Shown: in pieces, positions 15,631-23,452 of the stretch
Position numbering within the stretch: the stretch's first letter is position 1
Layout: the number at the start of each line of letters is the position of its first letter
Source: Zoogloea oryzae
GTDB taxonomy: Bacteria; Pseudomonadota; Gammaproteobacteria; Burkholderiales; Rhodocyclaceae
Direction of reading: 5' to 3'
NCBI RefSeq assembly: GCF_030161255.1
Contig: NZ_BSPX01000059.1
Location: 1 to 32,295 of the forward strand
DNA: 32,295 nt
The notes under the pieces: model-generated
What the model was told of the DNA's origin: nothing
Databases searched by the model: none
Seen by the model: only the letters and a program-made list of their open reading frames with translations
Translations under genes and position numbers: made by a program

Positions 15631-18600
15631 CTAGCTTACTTGTGCACCGCGCAGTTCATCCGGCTCGCGTCGGACGCGATACCAGGCCGCGTAGAGCGCC
15701 GGCACGAACAGCAGGGTGAGCAGGGTGGCGACGATCAGGCCGCCCATGATTGCCACCGCCATCGGCCCGAAGAAGGCGCTGCGGGTGAGCGGGATCATCG
15801 CCAGCACGGCCGCCGCCGCGGTGAGCGCGATCGGCCGCAGCCGGCGCACCGCCGACTCGACGATGGCGTTCCAGATCGACAGGCCCTTCTCCACATCCTG
15901 CTCGATCTGATCCACCAGGATCACCGAGTTGCGCATGATCATCCCGAACAGCGCGATCGTGCCCAGCATCGCCACGAAGCCGAAGGGCTGGTTGAAGAGC
16001 AGCAGGAACAGCACCACCCCGATCAGCCCCAGCGGCGCGGTGAGCACCACCATCGTCGTCCGCGAGAAGCTGCCCAGCTGCACCATCAGCACGGTAAACA
16101 CCACCCCCAGGAACAGCGGGAAGCCCGCATTCACCGAGCTCTGGCCCTTGGCGCTCTCTTCCACCGCGCCGCCGGTCTCGATGCGGTAGCCCGCCGGCAG
16201 CCTGGCGCGGATCGGCTCCAGCTGCGGCGCCACCTGGGCGGTCACGGTGGGCGCCTGGACGCCATTCACGTAGATCTGCCCACGCACGGTGATGCTCGGT
16301 TCCCGATTGCGCCGCCACACCAGGCCCTGCTCGTAGGCGTAGCCGACGGTGGCCACCTGGGTCAGCGGCACCGACTTGCCGGCCCGGGTCGGGATCGCCA
16401 GCTCGGCCACCAGCGAGAGCTTGTCCCGCTCGAAGGCGTCGCCGCGCAGCACCACGTCGATGGACTCGATGCCTTCCCGGTAGCTCGTCGCCACCAGCCC
16501 GCGCTGGCTGCTGTTGAGGAAGTTGGCCACGTCCTGGGTGGTCAGGCCGAGCAGCCGCGCCTTGCGCTGATCCACCTCCACGCGCAGCACCTTGGATTGC
16601 TCGTCCCAATCCAGTTGCACGTCCGACAGGTTGGGGTTGCCGCGCATCACACCGGCCACCTCGGCGGCGTACTTGCGCACCGTCGGAATGTCCGGCCCGC
16701 TCACCCGGAACTGCACCGGAAAGCCCACCGGCGGGCCGTTCTCCAGCCGGGTGACGTTGGCGCGCAGGTTCGGGAATTCCTTACGGAACAGCGCAATCAT
16801 CCGCTCCCGCAGCGCCTCACGGCTCGCGATGCTGTCGGTGAGCACCACGAACTGCGCAAAGTTGGCGGCCGGCAGCTGCTGGTCGAGGGGCAGGTAGAAG
16901 CGCGGGCTGCCGGTGCCCACGTAGGCCACGTAGTTGTGGATGCCCTTCTCGTTCTTCAGCACGGTTTCGAGCTTCTCGACCTCGGCCTTGGTCGCCCGCA
17001 GGCTCGCCCCTTCGGGCAGGCGCAGGTCGATCAGCAGCTCAAGCCGCGTCGAGTTGGGGAAGAACTGCTGCTGAACCATCCCGAAGCCGACGATCGCCGT
17101 GGCGAAGATCGCCAGCGTGGTGCCGATCACCACCCAGCGCCGCGCCACGCACCAATCCACCACCGCCCGGAAGCGGTTGTAGAACGGCGTGCGGAAGACC
17201 GAATCTTCGTCGCCCTCGATGTGCGGGTCACCCAGACCGATGCGGTCCTTGAAAGCATCAAGCCGCGGAAAGCGCTTCGAGAACCAGCTCGGCTTCTTCG
17301 GCCCGCGCGGATCGGGCAGCAGCACGTAGCCCAGGTAAGGCACCACGATCACCGCCGCCAGCCACGAGGCCAGCAGCGCGATCGCATTCACCTGGAAGAT
17401 CGAGCGGGTGTATTCGCCCGTGGAAGACTGCGCCGTGGCGATAGGCAGGAAGCCCGCTACCGTCACCAGCGTGCCGGAGAGCATCGGCCCCGCGGTGCTG
17501 GTGTAGGCAAAAGCTGCGGCCTTCGAGCGCTCCCAGCCCTGTTCCATCTTCACCAGCATCATCTCGACGGCGATGATCGCGTCGTCCACCAGCAGGCCCA
17601 GCGCCAGGATCAGCGCGCCCAGCGAGATCTTGTGCAGGCCCACGTCAAACAGCCGCATCCCGAAGAAGGTCACCGCCAGCACCAGCGGAATCGACAGCGC
17701 CACCACCAGCCCGGTGCGCAGCCCCAGCGAGAAGAAGCACACCACCAGCACGATGATCACCGCCTCGGCCAGCGAATGAACGAACTCGCTGATCGAGCGC
17801 TGCACGGCTTCCGGCTGGCTGGCGACTTCCTTCAGCTCCATGCCCACCGGCAGATTGGCCTGGATGCGGGCCGTCGTTTCCTTGAGGTTGGCGCCCAGGG
17901 CGATGATGTCGCCGCCCTTGGCCATCGACACGCCGAGGCCCAGCGCGTCCTGCCCCTGGAAGCGGAAGCCCGGCGCCGGCGGCTCGACAAAGCCGCGCCG
18001 CACGGTGGCGATGTCGCCGATGCGCAGCTCGCGCCCGCCAGCCCGGATCGTCATGTCGCGGATCGCCTCGACGGTGTCGAAGGCGCCGCTCGGGCGCAGG
18101 TAGATCCGCTCGTCCTTGGTCTCGAAGTAACCGCCGGGCACCACCGCGTTCTGCTGGGCCAGCGCCGTCGTCACCGTCTGCACATCCAGCCCGAGGGTTG
18201 CCAAGCGGGCGTTGGAGAGCGCCACGTAGATGCGCTGCTCCTGCTCGCCGATGAGATCCACCTTGGCCACGCTCGGCACCCGCAGCAGCTCGGCGCGGAT
18301 CTTGTCAGTCTCGGCCTTCAGCTGGGCGTAGTCGAAGCCGTCGCCGGTCAGCGCGTAGATGTTGCCGAACACGTCGCCGAACTCGTCGTTGAAGTACGGC
18401 CCGCGGATCGTCGTTGGCAGCGTGCCGCGGATGTCGCCGATCTTCTTGCGCACCTGATAGAAGATGTCCGGCACGTCCTTCGCCGGCGTCGAATCCTTGG
18501 CCACGAAAAGCACCACCGATTCGCCCGGCCGCGAGTAGCTGCGCAGGTAGTCCACATTGGGCACCTCCTGCAGCTTCTTCTCGATCCGGTCGGTCACCTG

Positions 18601-18789
18601 CTCTTCCATCTCCCGCGCCGACGCGCCGGGCCATTCGGTGCGCACCACCATCACCTTGAAGGTGAAGGGCGGGTCTTCCGACTGGCCGAGCTTCTGGTAC
18701 GACAGCACCCCGACCAGCGCCAGCAGCACGATCAGGAAGCGCACCAGCGGCTGGTGGCGCAGCGCCCATTCCGACAGATTGAAACCCAT
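15631..18789 (-). CDS. RND-superfamily efflux permease (inner-membrane pump)
   Basis: This 1052-residue proton-driven transporter is the size of AcrB/MexB-class pumps. It has a helix at about 14-32 (LVRFLIVLLALVGVLSY), two large periplasmic loops and two blocks of membrane helices. The proton-relay aspartates are D402-D403 in GLLVDDAIIAVEMM. The second half ends with clear TM10-12 segments (MLGTIALFGMIMRNSVILVDQ, then GPMAVAIMGGLIVATLLTLLF). The ATG at 18789 lies five bases after the adaptor stop; a TTG seven codons upstream is unlikely. It forms a tetR-adaptor-pump operon without its own outer-membrane gene. Substrate is not predictable; a multidrug or organic-compound pump is likelier than a metal pump. 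Confidence 0.92.
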   Translation of the reverse strand: MGFNLSEWALRHQPLVRFLIVLLALVGVLSYQKLGQSEDPPFTFKVMVVRTEWPGASAREMEEQVTDRIEKKLQEVPNVDYLRSYSRPGESVVLFVAKDSTPAKDVPDIFYQVRKKIGDIRGTLPTTIRGPYFNDEFGDVFGNIYALTGDGFDYAQLKAETDKIRAELLRVPSVAKVDLIGEQEQRIYVALSNARLATLGLDVQTVTTALAQQNAVVPGGYFETKDERIYLRPSGAFDTVEAIRDMTIRAGGRELRIGDIATVRRGFVEPPAPGFRFQGQDALGLGVSMAKGGDIIALGANLKETTARIQANLPVGMELKEVASQPEAVQRSISEFVHSLAEAVIIVLVVCFFSLGLRTGLVVALSIPLVLAVTFFGMRLFDVGLHKISLGALILALGLLVDDAIIAVEMMLVKMEQGWERSKAAAFAYTSTAGPMLSGTLVTVAGFLPIATAQSSTGEYTRSIFQVNAIALLASWLAAVIVVPYLGYVLLPDPRGPKKPSWFSKRFPRLDAFKDRIGLGDPHIEGDEDSVFRTPFYNRFRAVVDWCVARRWVVIGTTLAIFATAIVGFGMVQQQFFPNSTRLELLIDLRLPEGASLRATKAEVEKLETVLKNEKGIHNYVAYVGTGSPRFYLPLDQQLPAANFAQFVVLTDSIASREALRERMIALFRKEFPNLRANVTRLENGPPVGFPVQFRVSGPDIPTVRKYAAEVAGVMRGNPNLSDVQLDWDEQSKVLRVEVDQRKARLLGLTTQDVANFLNSSQRGLVATSYREGIESIDVVLRGDAFERDKLSLVAELAIPTRAGKSVPLTQVATVGYAYEQGLVWRRNREPSITVRGQIYVNGVQAPTVTAQVAPQLEPIRARLPAGYRIETGGAVEESAKGQSSVNAGFPLFLGVVFTVLMVQLGSFSRTTMVVLTAPLGLIGVVLFLLLFNQPFGFVAMLGTIALFGMIMRNSVILVDQIEQDVEKGLSIWNAIVESAVRRLRPIALTAAAAVLAMIPLTRSAFFGPMAVAIMGGLIVATLLTLLFVPALYAAWYRVRREPDELRGAQVS

Positions 18790-18793
18790 CGCC

Positions 18794-19906
18794 TCAGCCC
18801 CCCGCGCCAACCGTGGCCGCCGCCGGACGGCTCGCCACCCGCGGCTGCATCAGCTGGCCGGCGACGATCTTGTGAACCCCCGCCGCTGCGATGGTCTCGC
18901 CCGGCTGAACGCCGCCGGCGAGCAGCACACCGTCCTCGCGGAACTGGCGCACCTGCACCTTGCGCAGCACCGCCTTGACCAGCTCGCCTTCCGGCTGCAG
19001 CACCCACACCGCGCTGCCGCCGTCGTGCTCGAAGAGCGCCGTGGCCGGCACCAGCAGGCCGCCGCCGGCCGCCGCCGCGTCGGGCAGGATCACGTTGGCG
19101 GTCATGCCCAGCTGCACCTCCGGCGTCGCATTGACGATGGTGACGCGCACCGCGTAAGTCCGGGTGGCCGCATCGGCCGCCGGGGCCACCTCGCGCACCC
19201 GGCCGGCGAACACCGCATCCGGCGCCGCCAGCAGGCGCACCTCGATGCTCCCCGCCTTGCGCAGCGCAGCGATGCGGCTCTCGGGCACGGCGATCAGCAC
19301 CTCACGCTCGCCATCCCGGGCCAGCTTCATCACCGGCGCCGAATCCTTCACCACCTGCCCCACCTCGGCGGTGATCGCGGTGATCACCCCGGCCTGATCG
19401 GCCACCAGGCTGGTGTAGCCGGCCTGATTGCCAGCCACCGTCGCCTGGGCGCGGGCCTGCTCGACGCGGGCGAGGGCCGACTTGAAGGTGGTCTCCTTGG
19501 CGTCCAGCACGCTGCGGGAGACGAAGTTCTTGGCGACCAGATCCCGGTAGCGTTCCACCTCGGCCTTGGCGTAGGCCAGCTCGTTCTGGGCCGCCGCCAG
19601 CTGGGCCCGGGCCGCCTCGGCGTTGAGGCCGGCGTCACTCGGGTCGAGCCGCGCCAGCAGCTGGCCGGGCTTGACGACCGCCCCCACGTCCACCTTGCGC
19701 TCGATGATCTTGCCGGTGATGCGGAAAGCCAGGTCGGATTCGTAGCGCGCCCGCACCTCGCCCGAGTACAGCGCCCCGGCCTGCACCGACGACAGGGCCA
19801 GCTTCTGGACCATCACCGGCCGCGGCCCTTCGGCCACCGGCTGGGGTTTGGAACATGCGGAAAGCAGCGCCACGGTAAGGGCGCCGATGAGGATGCGTCG
19901 GTTCAT
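18794..19906 (-). CDS. RND efflux periplasmic adaptor lipoprotein
   Basis: This 370-residue membrane-fusion protein of the AcrA/MexA class has a lipoprotein signal (ALLSAC, lipidated C18), so it is anchored in the inner membrane facing the periplasm. A lipoyl half (ITGKIIERKVDVGAVVKPGQ), a helical hairpin (about 85-145), the second lipoyl half (ADQAGVITAITAEVGQVV) and beta-barrel and membrane-proximal domains follow. The start codon overlaps the tetR stop by four bases (ATGA), and the pump gene follows after four bases. Confidence 0.94.
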   Translation of the reverse strand: MNRRILIGALTVALLSACSKPQPVAEGPRPVMVQKLALSSVQAGALYSGEVRARYESDLAFRITGKIIERKVDVGAVVKPGQLLARLDPSDAGLNAEAARAQLAAAQNELAYAKAEVERYRDLVAKNFVSRSVLDAKETTFKSALARVEQARAQATVAGNQAGYTSLVADQAGVITAITAEVGQVVKDSAPVMKLARDGEREVLIAVPESRIAALRKAGSIEVRLLAAPDAVFAGRVREVAPAADAATRTYAVRVTIVNATPEVQLGMTANVILPDAAAAGGGLLVPATALFEHDGGSAVWVLQPEGELVKAVLRKVQVRQFREDGVLLAGGVQPGETIAAAGVHKIVAGQLMQPRVASRPAAATVGAGG

Positions 19907-20553
19907 CGTTGGGATTCCTCGGTGGGCTCGACCAGCAGGCCGCGGAAGAGCACGTCGAAAAAGGTGTCGAAATAGTTGTCAGGCATCGGCCGCGCGCCGC
20001 TGCACATGTGCAGCGAGCACTGCCAGACCGACTGCAGCAAGAGCGGGGAAAAGACCATCTGGCGAACGCTCTCCGGGTTGCCCTGCCGGAAGACGCCCTT
20101 CTGCATGCCGGCCTCGATGACCTTGTTGAGCAGCATGTGCCACGGGCCGATCACCCGTTCGTTCAGGTAGACGGCCACCTCAGGGAAGTTGCCCGCCTCG
20201 CACAGCATCAGCTTGCAGGTCCCGGCGAGTGACGTGGAACCGATGCGCTCCCACCAGAACACCAGCAGGGATCGGAGCAGATGGGCCGGGTCGTCCTTGA
20301 ACTGTTCGACCATCGCCTCCACCTCGCCGATCATCGGCACGATGGATTCCTCGATCACCGCGCGGAACAAGGCTTCCTTGCTGTCGAAGTAGAGGTAGAG
20401 CGTGCCCTTCGAGACGCCGGCGCGGCTGGCCACATCATCCAGGCGAGTGGCGGCGAAGCCCTTCTCCACGAAGAGCGCCAGGGCGGCAGCGGCCAGCTCG
20501 GCCGGACGGGCATCCTTGCGGCGCTGGCGGCGATGACTGTCGGTGTTGATCAT
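19903..20553 (-). CDS. TetR-family repressor of the RND operon
   Basis: This is a 216-residue DNA-binding repressor. Residues 16-60 form the TetR helix-turn-helix domain (AAALALFVEKGFAATRLDDV, then AGVSKGTLYLYFDSKEALF), followed by a helical ligand domain. It is the first gene of the operon and is co-transcribed with the pump it presumably controls. Its start codon stands only three bases from a 32-bp palindrome, so autoregulation is very likely. No Shine-Dalgarno sequence is visible outside the palindrome. The inducing ligand is unknown. Confidence 0.94.
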   Translation of the reverse strand: MINTDSHRRQRRKDARPAELAAAALALFVEKGFAATRLDDVASRAGVSKGTLYLYFDSKEALFRAVIEESIVPMIGEVEAMVEQFKDDPAHLLRSLLVFWWERIGSTSLAGTCKLMLCEAGNFPEVAVYLNERVIGPWHMLLNKVIEAGMQKGVFRQGNPESVRQMVFSPLLLQSVWQCSLHMCSGARPMPDNYFDTFFDVLFRGLLVEPTEESQR

Positions 20554-20556
20554 GAA

Positions 20557-20588
20557 AATTTACTGACTGACCGGTTAGTCAGTAAATT
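20557..20588. promoter_or_regulatory. Palindromic TetR-type operator
   Basis: AATTTACTGACT (20557-20568) is perfectly repeated in inverted form at 20577-20588, and the eight-base centre contains ACCGGT, leaving only one mismatched pair across 32 bp. It covers the start region and the edge of the -10 box of the tetR-adaptor-RND promoter, a layout that would block transcription when bound. Confidence 0.88.
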
Positions 20589-20614
20589 CTAGACAAGCAC
20601 AAGATGCCTGTAAA
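20586..20614 (-). promoter_or_regulatory. Sigma-70 promoter of the tetR-adaptor-RND operon
   Basis: On the minus strand TTTACA (20614-20609) is 17 bases from TAGAAT (20591-20586). The -10 overlaps the operator by three bases, and transcription would start near 20579, inside the palindrome. Confidence 0.75.
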
Positions 20615-20891
20615 GGCAGCGCTTTTCCGCATCCGGGACGGGCCCCGTCGAGCGGAATCGTCAAATGATGTGGAACAACCGCCACCGCCGCCCTGAGCCG
20701 CCAAAGACGCCTACGATCCTGTCGATCCGCCGCGTCCTTCACCTCCCCAGCCCTCACGTCAGCCGCAAAACCCTTCCAGCCCCCCGCCAGAGACAGGACG
20801 CCCAAATGGATTCACCCAAAACCGTGAATTTGTCACAACGTTAAAACTCAAGAAGTTGACATGGACAATTTTTGAACTTGCGATACTCTGA
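20615..20891. other. Intergenic region upstream of the superoxide dismutase gene
   Basis: No gene is seen here. Near its right end a perfect -35 sequence TTGACA (20856-20861) lacks a good -10 at 17 bases; GATACT follows at 20 bases. The promoter of the dismutase gene probably lies here but is not firmly placed. Confidence 0.45.
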
Positions 20892-20918
20892 GCTCCTGCT
20901 GTCACCTCAGTCAGGAGC
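20892..20918 (+). promoter_or_regulatory. Hairpin that can mask the dismutase Shine-Dalgarno
   Basis: GCTCCTG (20892-20898) is complementary to CAGGAGC (20912-20918), which contains the AGGAG of the next gene. The loop is 13 bases. Seven GC-rich pairs could hide the ribosome site, but no ligand or thermal sensor is recognised. Confidence 0.4.
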
Positions 20919-20922
20919 AACC

Positions 20923-21627
20923 ATGCGACACACCGCCCCGCAGACCACCCGGCGCAGCCTCCTCCTCGCCGCCGGCAACACCATCCTGCTCGGCGCGACC
21001 GGCCTGCCACTCCGCGCCCGGGCCGCCGCCCAGAGCCAGAACTTCCTCCCCGACCTCCCCTACGCCCTCGACGCCCTCGACCCGGTGCTCTCGGCCAACA
21101 CCCTCGGCTACCACTACGGCAAACACCACAAGGCCTACGCCGACAACACCGCCAGGCTCATCGCCGGCACGCCCCTCGAAGGCCAGTCGCTCGTCCAGCT
21201 CATCGCCGCCAGCGCCGGCAAGCCCGACCAGGCCGCGCTGTTCAACAATGCCGCGCAGACCTGGAACCACAGCTTCTACTGGCAGAGCCTGCGCCCCCGC
21301 GGCGGCGGCGAACCACCGGCCGCGCTGCGCCAGCGCCTCGAAGCGGCCTTCGGCAGCGTCGCCGCCTTCAAGAAGGAATTCGCCAACGCAGCCATCACCC
21401 AGTTTGGCAGCGGCTGGGCCTGGCTGGTGGCCGATGGCGAGCGCCTCAAGATCGTCAAGACCGGCAATGCCGACACCCCGCTCACCGCCGGCCTCAAGCC
21501 GCTGCTGGCGATCGACGTGTGGGAGCACGCCTATTACCTCGACTACCAGAACCGGCGCGCCGACTACGCCAATGCCCTGCTCGACAAGCTGATCGACTGG
21601 GACTTCGCCCTGCGCAACCTCGGCTGA
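20923..21627 (+). CDS. Tat-exported iron superoxide dismutase
   Basis: This 234-residue enzyme converts superoxide to oxygen and peroxide. The four metal ligands are H64 (LGYHYGKHH), H116 (AQTWNHSFYW), D198 and H202 (DVWEHAYYLDY). Gln112 in NNAAQ fits the iron-type subfamily. Unlike cytoplasmic SodB, it has an N-terminal extension with a twin-arginine signal (TTRRSLLLAAG, then ILLGATGLPL and a cut near RARAAA), so the folded metalloenzyme should reach the periplasm. AGGAG is five bases before the ATG at 20923; an upstream in-frame start at 20872 lies in AT-rich promoter-like DNA and is rejected. The pyruvyl-transferase-family gene follows after 17 bases, possibly co-transcribed. Confidence 0.93.
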   Translation: MRHTAPQTTRRSLLLAAGNTILLGATGLPLRARAAAQSQNFLPDLPYALDALDPVLSANTLGYHYGKHHKAYADNTARLIAGTPLEGQSLVQLIAASAGKPDQAALFNNAAQTWNHSFYWQSLRPRGGGEPPAALRQRLEAAFGSVAAFKKEFANAAITQFGSGWAWLVADGERLKIVKTGNADTPLTAGLKPLLAIDVWEHAYYLDYQNRRADYANALLDKLIDWDFALRNLG

Positions 21628-21644
21628 CCGTCCCCAGCCCCACG

Positions 21645-22835
21645 ATGACCCTCCCGACCATCCTGTTTGGCGCCTTTGACCGGCACAATTTCGGCGACAT
21701 GCTGTTTCCCCACGTGGCCGCCGCCCTGCTGCCGGCCCGGCCACTGATCTTCGCCGGGCTCGCCGAACGGGACATGCGGGAGTGGGGCGGGCACCCCGTC
21801 CATGCCATCACCCAGCTGGCCGAAACCTGGGGCGACAAGCCGATCCGGCTTATCCACGCCGGCGGCGAGCTCCTCACCTGCAAGGCCTGGGAGGCCGCGG
21901 TGATGCTCCAGCCGCCAGCCGCCGCCCAGGTCATCGTCAGCCGTCTCGACGCCAGCCCGTCGGCGCGGGACGCATGGACCGAGCGCATCCTCGGCCTGCC
22001 GTCCCACGCCCCGTACTGCGTCCCGCCCGGGCTGCTTCCCGCGGCCCAGCGGCGCATCTACTGCGCCGTGGGCGGGGTCGAGCTGGCCGAAAGCCCGCCC
22101 GACCTGCGCGACGAAGTCATCACCGCCCTCCGCGCCGCCAACGCCGTGGGCGTGCGCGACCGGCTCACCCTAGCCCACCTGCGCGCCGCCGGCATCCAGG
22201 CCCGGCTGATGCCCGACCCGGCGGTGATGGTGGCCGAACTCTTCGGCCCCACCATTGACGCCCACGCCACCCGGGGCGAGCTCGCCGACATCCGCGCGGC
22301 TTTCCAGAGCGGCTATCTGGCCGTTCAGCTGGGTGCCGATTTCGGCGACGATGCCACCCTCGCAGCCCTGGCCGCGCAGCTCGACCAGGCCGCCGCCACA
22401 GCCGGACTCGGCATCGCGCTGTTCCGCGCCGGCGCCGCGCCGTGGCACGACGACCTGGACTGCCTGCAGCGCCTCGCCGGCCTGCTGCGCACCCGGCCGC
22501 TGACCATCCTCAACTCCCTCTACCTGTGGGACATCTGCGCCCTCATCGCCCACAGCCGCGGCTACTGCGGCAGCAGCCTGCACGGCCGCATCGTGGCGAC
22601 GGCCTTCGGGCTGCCGCGGGTCAACGTGCTCCACCCCCGCCAGGCCGGCCACCCCACCAAACAGGCCGCCTTCGCCGCCACCTGGGAAGCCACCGGCCAC
22701 CCGGGCGCGGTGCACGTCTCCGACGTGGCCGGCAGCCTCGCCCGCACCCTCGCCACCGATCCGGCCCAGCGTCGCAAGATGGCCCACGAACTCGCCACCC
22801 TCTACCGCCAGGGCTTCGCCGCCCTTGGCCCCTGA
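21645..22835 (+). CDS. Polysaccharide pyruvyl transferase family protein
   Basis: This 396-residue protein resembles the PS_pyruv_trans family, whose members ketalise pyruvate onto sugars of surface polysaccharides. The N-terminal LFGAFDRHNFGDMLFP carries the family N-x-GD feature. HAGGELL, VGVRDRLTLAHLRAAGI and PDPAVMVAELF follow, and the C-terminal half has GYCGSSLHGRIVATAFGLPRV, the conserved S-x-HG region. The ATG at 21645 begins the family-like sequence; the longer frame overlaps the dismutase gene. It is not surrounded by glycosyltransferases, so the sugar acceptor cannot be inferred. Confidence 0.8.
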   Translation: MTLPTILFGAFDRHNFGDMLFPHVAAALLPARPLIFAGLAERDMREWGGHPVHAITQLAETWGDKPIRLIHAGGELLTCKAWEAAVMLQPPAAAQVIVSRLDASPSARDAWTERILGLPSHAPYCVPPGLLPAAQRRIYCAVGGVELAESPPDLRDEVITALRAANAVGVRDRLTLAHLRAAGIQARLMPDPAVMVAELFGPTIDAHATRGELADIRAAFQSGYLAVQLGADFGDDATLAALAAQLDQAAATAGLGIALFRAGAAPWHDDLDCLQRLAGLLRTRPLTILNSLYLWDICALIAHSRGYCGSSLHGRIVATAFGLPRVNVLHPRQAGHPTKQAAFAATWEATGHPGAVHVSDVAGSLARTLATDPAQRRKMAHELATLYRQGFAALGP

Positions 22836-22851
22836 GCGCTCAGGCAGGCCT

Positions 22852-23301
22852 TCAGCGCCAGCTCACCCGCGCGCCTGCCGGCACCAGCATCGCCGCGCCC
22901 TGCACCGCCTCGAAGGGCCGCGCTCCGCTCCACGCCGTCAGCCGGCCAGCGGCGTCCGCCTCCAGTCGGTCGAGCCGCACACCCTCCGGCGCCCGCCAAT
23001 GGCCCAACACCCGGCCATTGAAGCCGTCGTGGGCGTCCAGCCCGTTCTCCGCCAGCACCCACACCCGCCGGCTCGCCACCTGCACATGCACCGCCAGCAC
23101 CGCGCCGCGGGGCCGGCTGCGCAGGGTGGAGAGCGGCGTCACACCGCGGCTCACGTCGATCACCTGCACCGCGCTGCCGCCCGGCGGCGCCAGCAGCACC
23201 CATTTCAGATCGGGGCAATAAGCCTCCACGCCACCGGCCCGGGCCGGCGCGGCCGCAAGGGCGATGGCGGTGGTCAGCACAAGCAGGGGCAGGCGAAACA
23301 T
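22852..23301 (-). CDS. Small secreted protein of unknown function, 149 aa
   Basis: The protein has a signal peptide (1-22, cleavage after ARA) and a mature part of about 127 residues with alternating short strands (WVLLAPPGGSAVQVIDV, AVLAVHVQVASRRVWVL). It could be a partial beta-propeller-like fold, but I do not recognise a family. GGAG is well placed before the ATG at 23301. It is convergent with the pyruvyl-transferase gene and divergent from the MocR-type regulator, 151 bases away, which may control it. Confidence 0.7.
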   Translation of the reverse strand: MFRLPLLVLTTAIALAAAPARAGGVEAYCPDLKWVLLAPPGGSAVQVIDVSRGVTPLSTLRSRPRGAVLAVHVQVASRRVWVLAENGLDAHDGFNGRVLGHWRAPEGVRLDRLEADAAGRLTAWSGARPFEAVQGAAMLVPAGARVSWR

Positions 23302-23452
23302 GGCAGGTCTCCTCGAAGATCAACTCGGACGACCTGACAATACCGAACAATTTCACCCCACCCCAGATACACTACCCGGACAAATCACCTTCCCGTACCG
23401 GTCGCAACCGGCCATCTGGCCCGGCGATCCGACCGATACACCGGAGCCTCCC

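Noticed and set aside
22831..22844. Perfect 14-bp palindrome CCTGAGCGCTCAGG at the convergent gene ends
   Set aside because: It leaves almost no loop and has no T-run, and it overlaps coding sequence; too weak to call a terminator.
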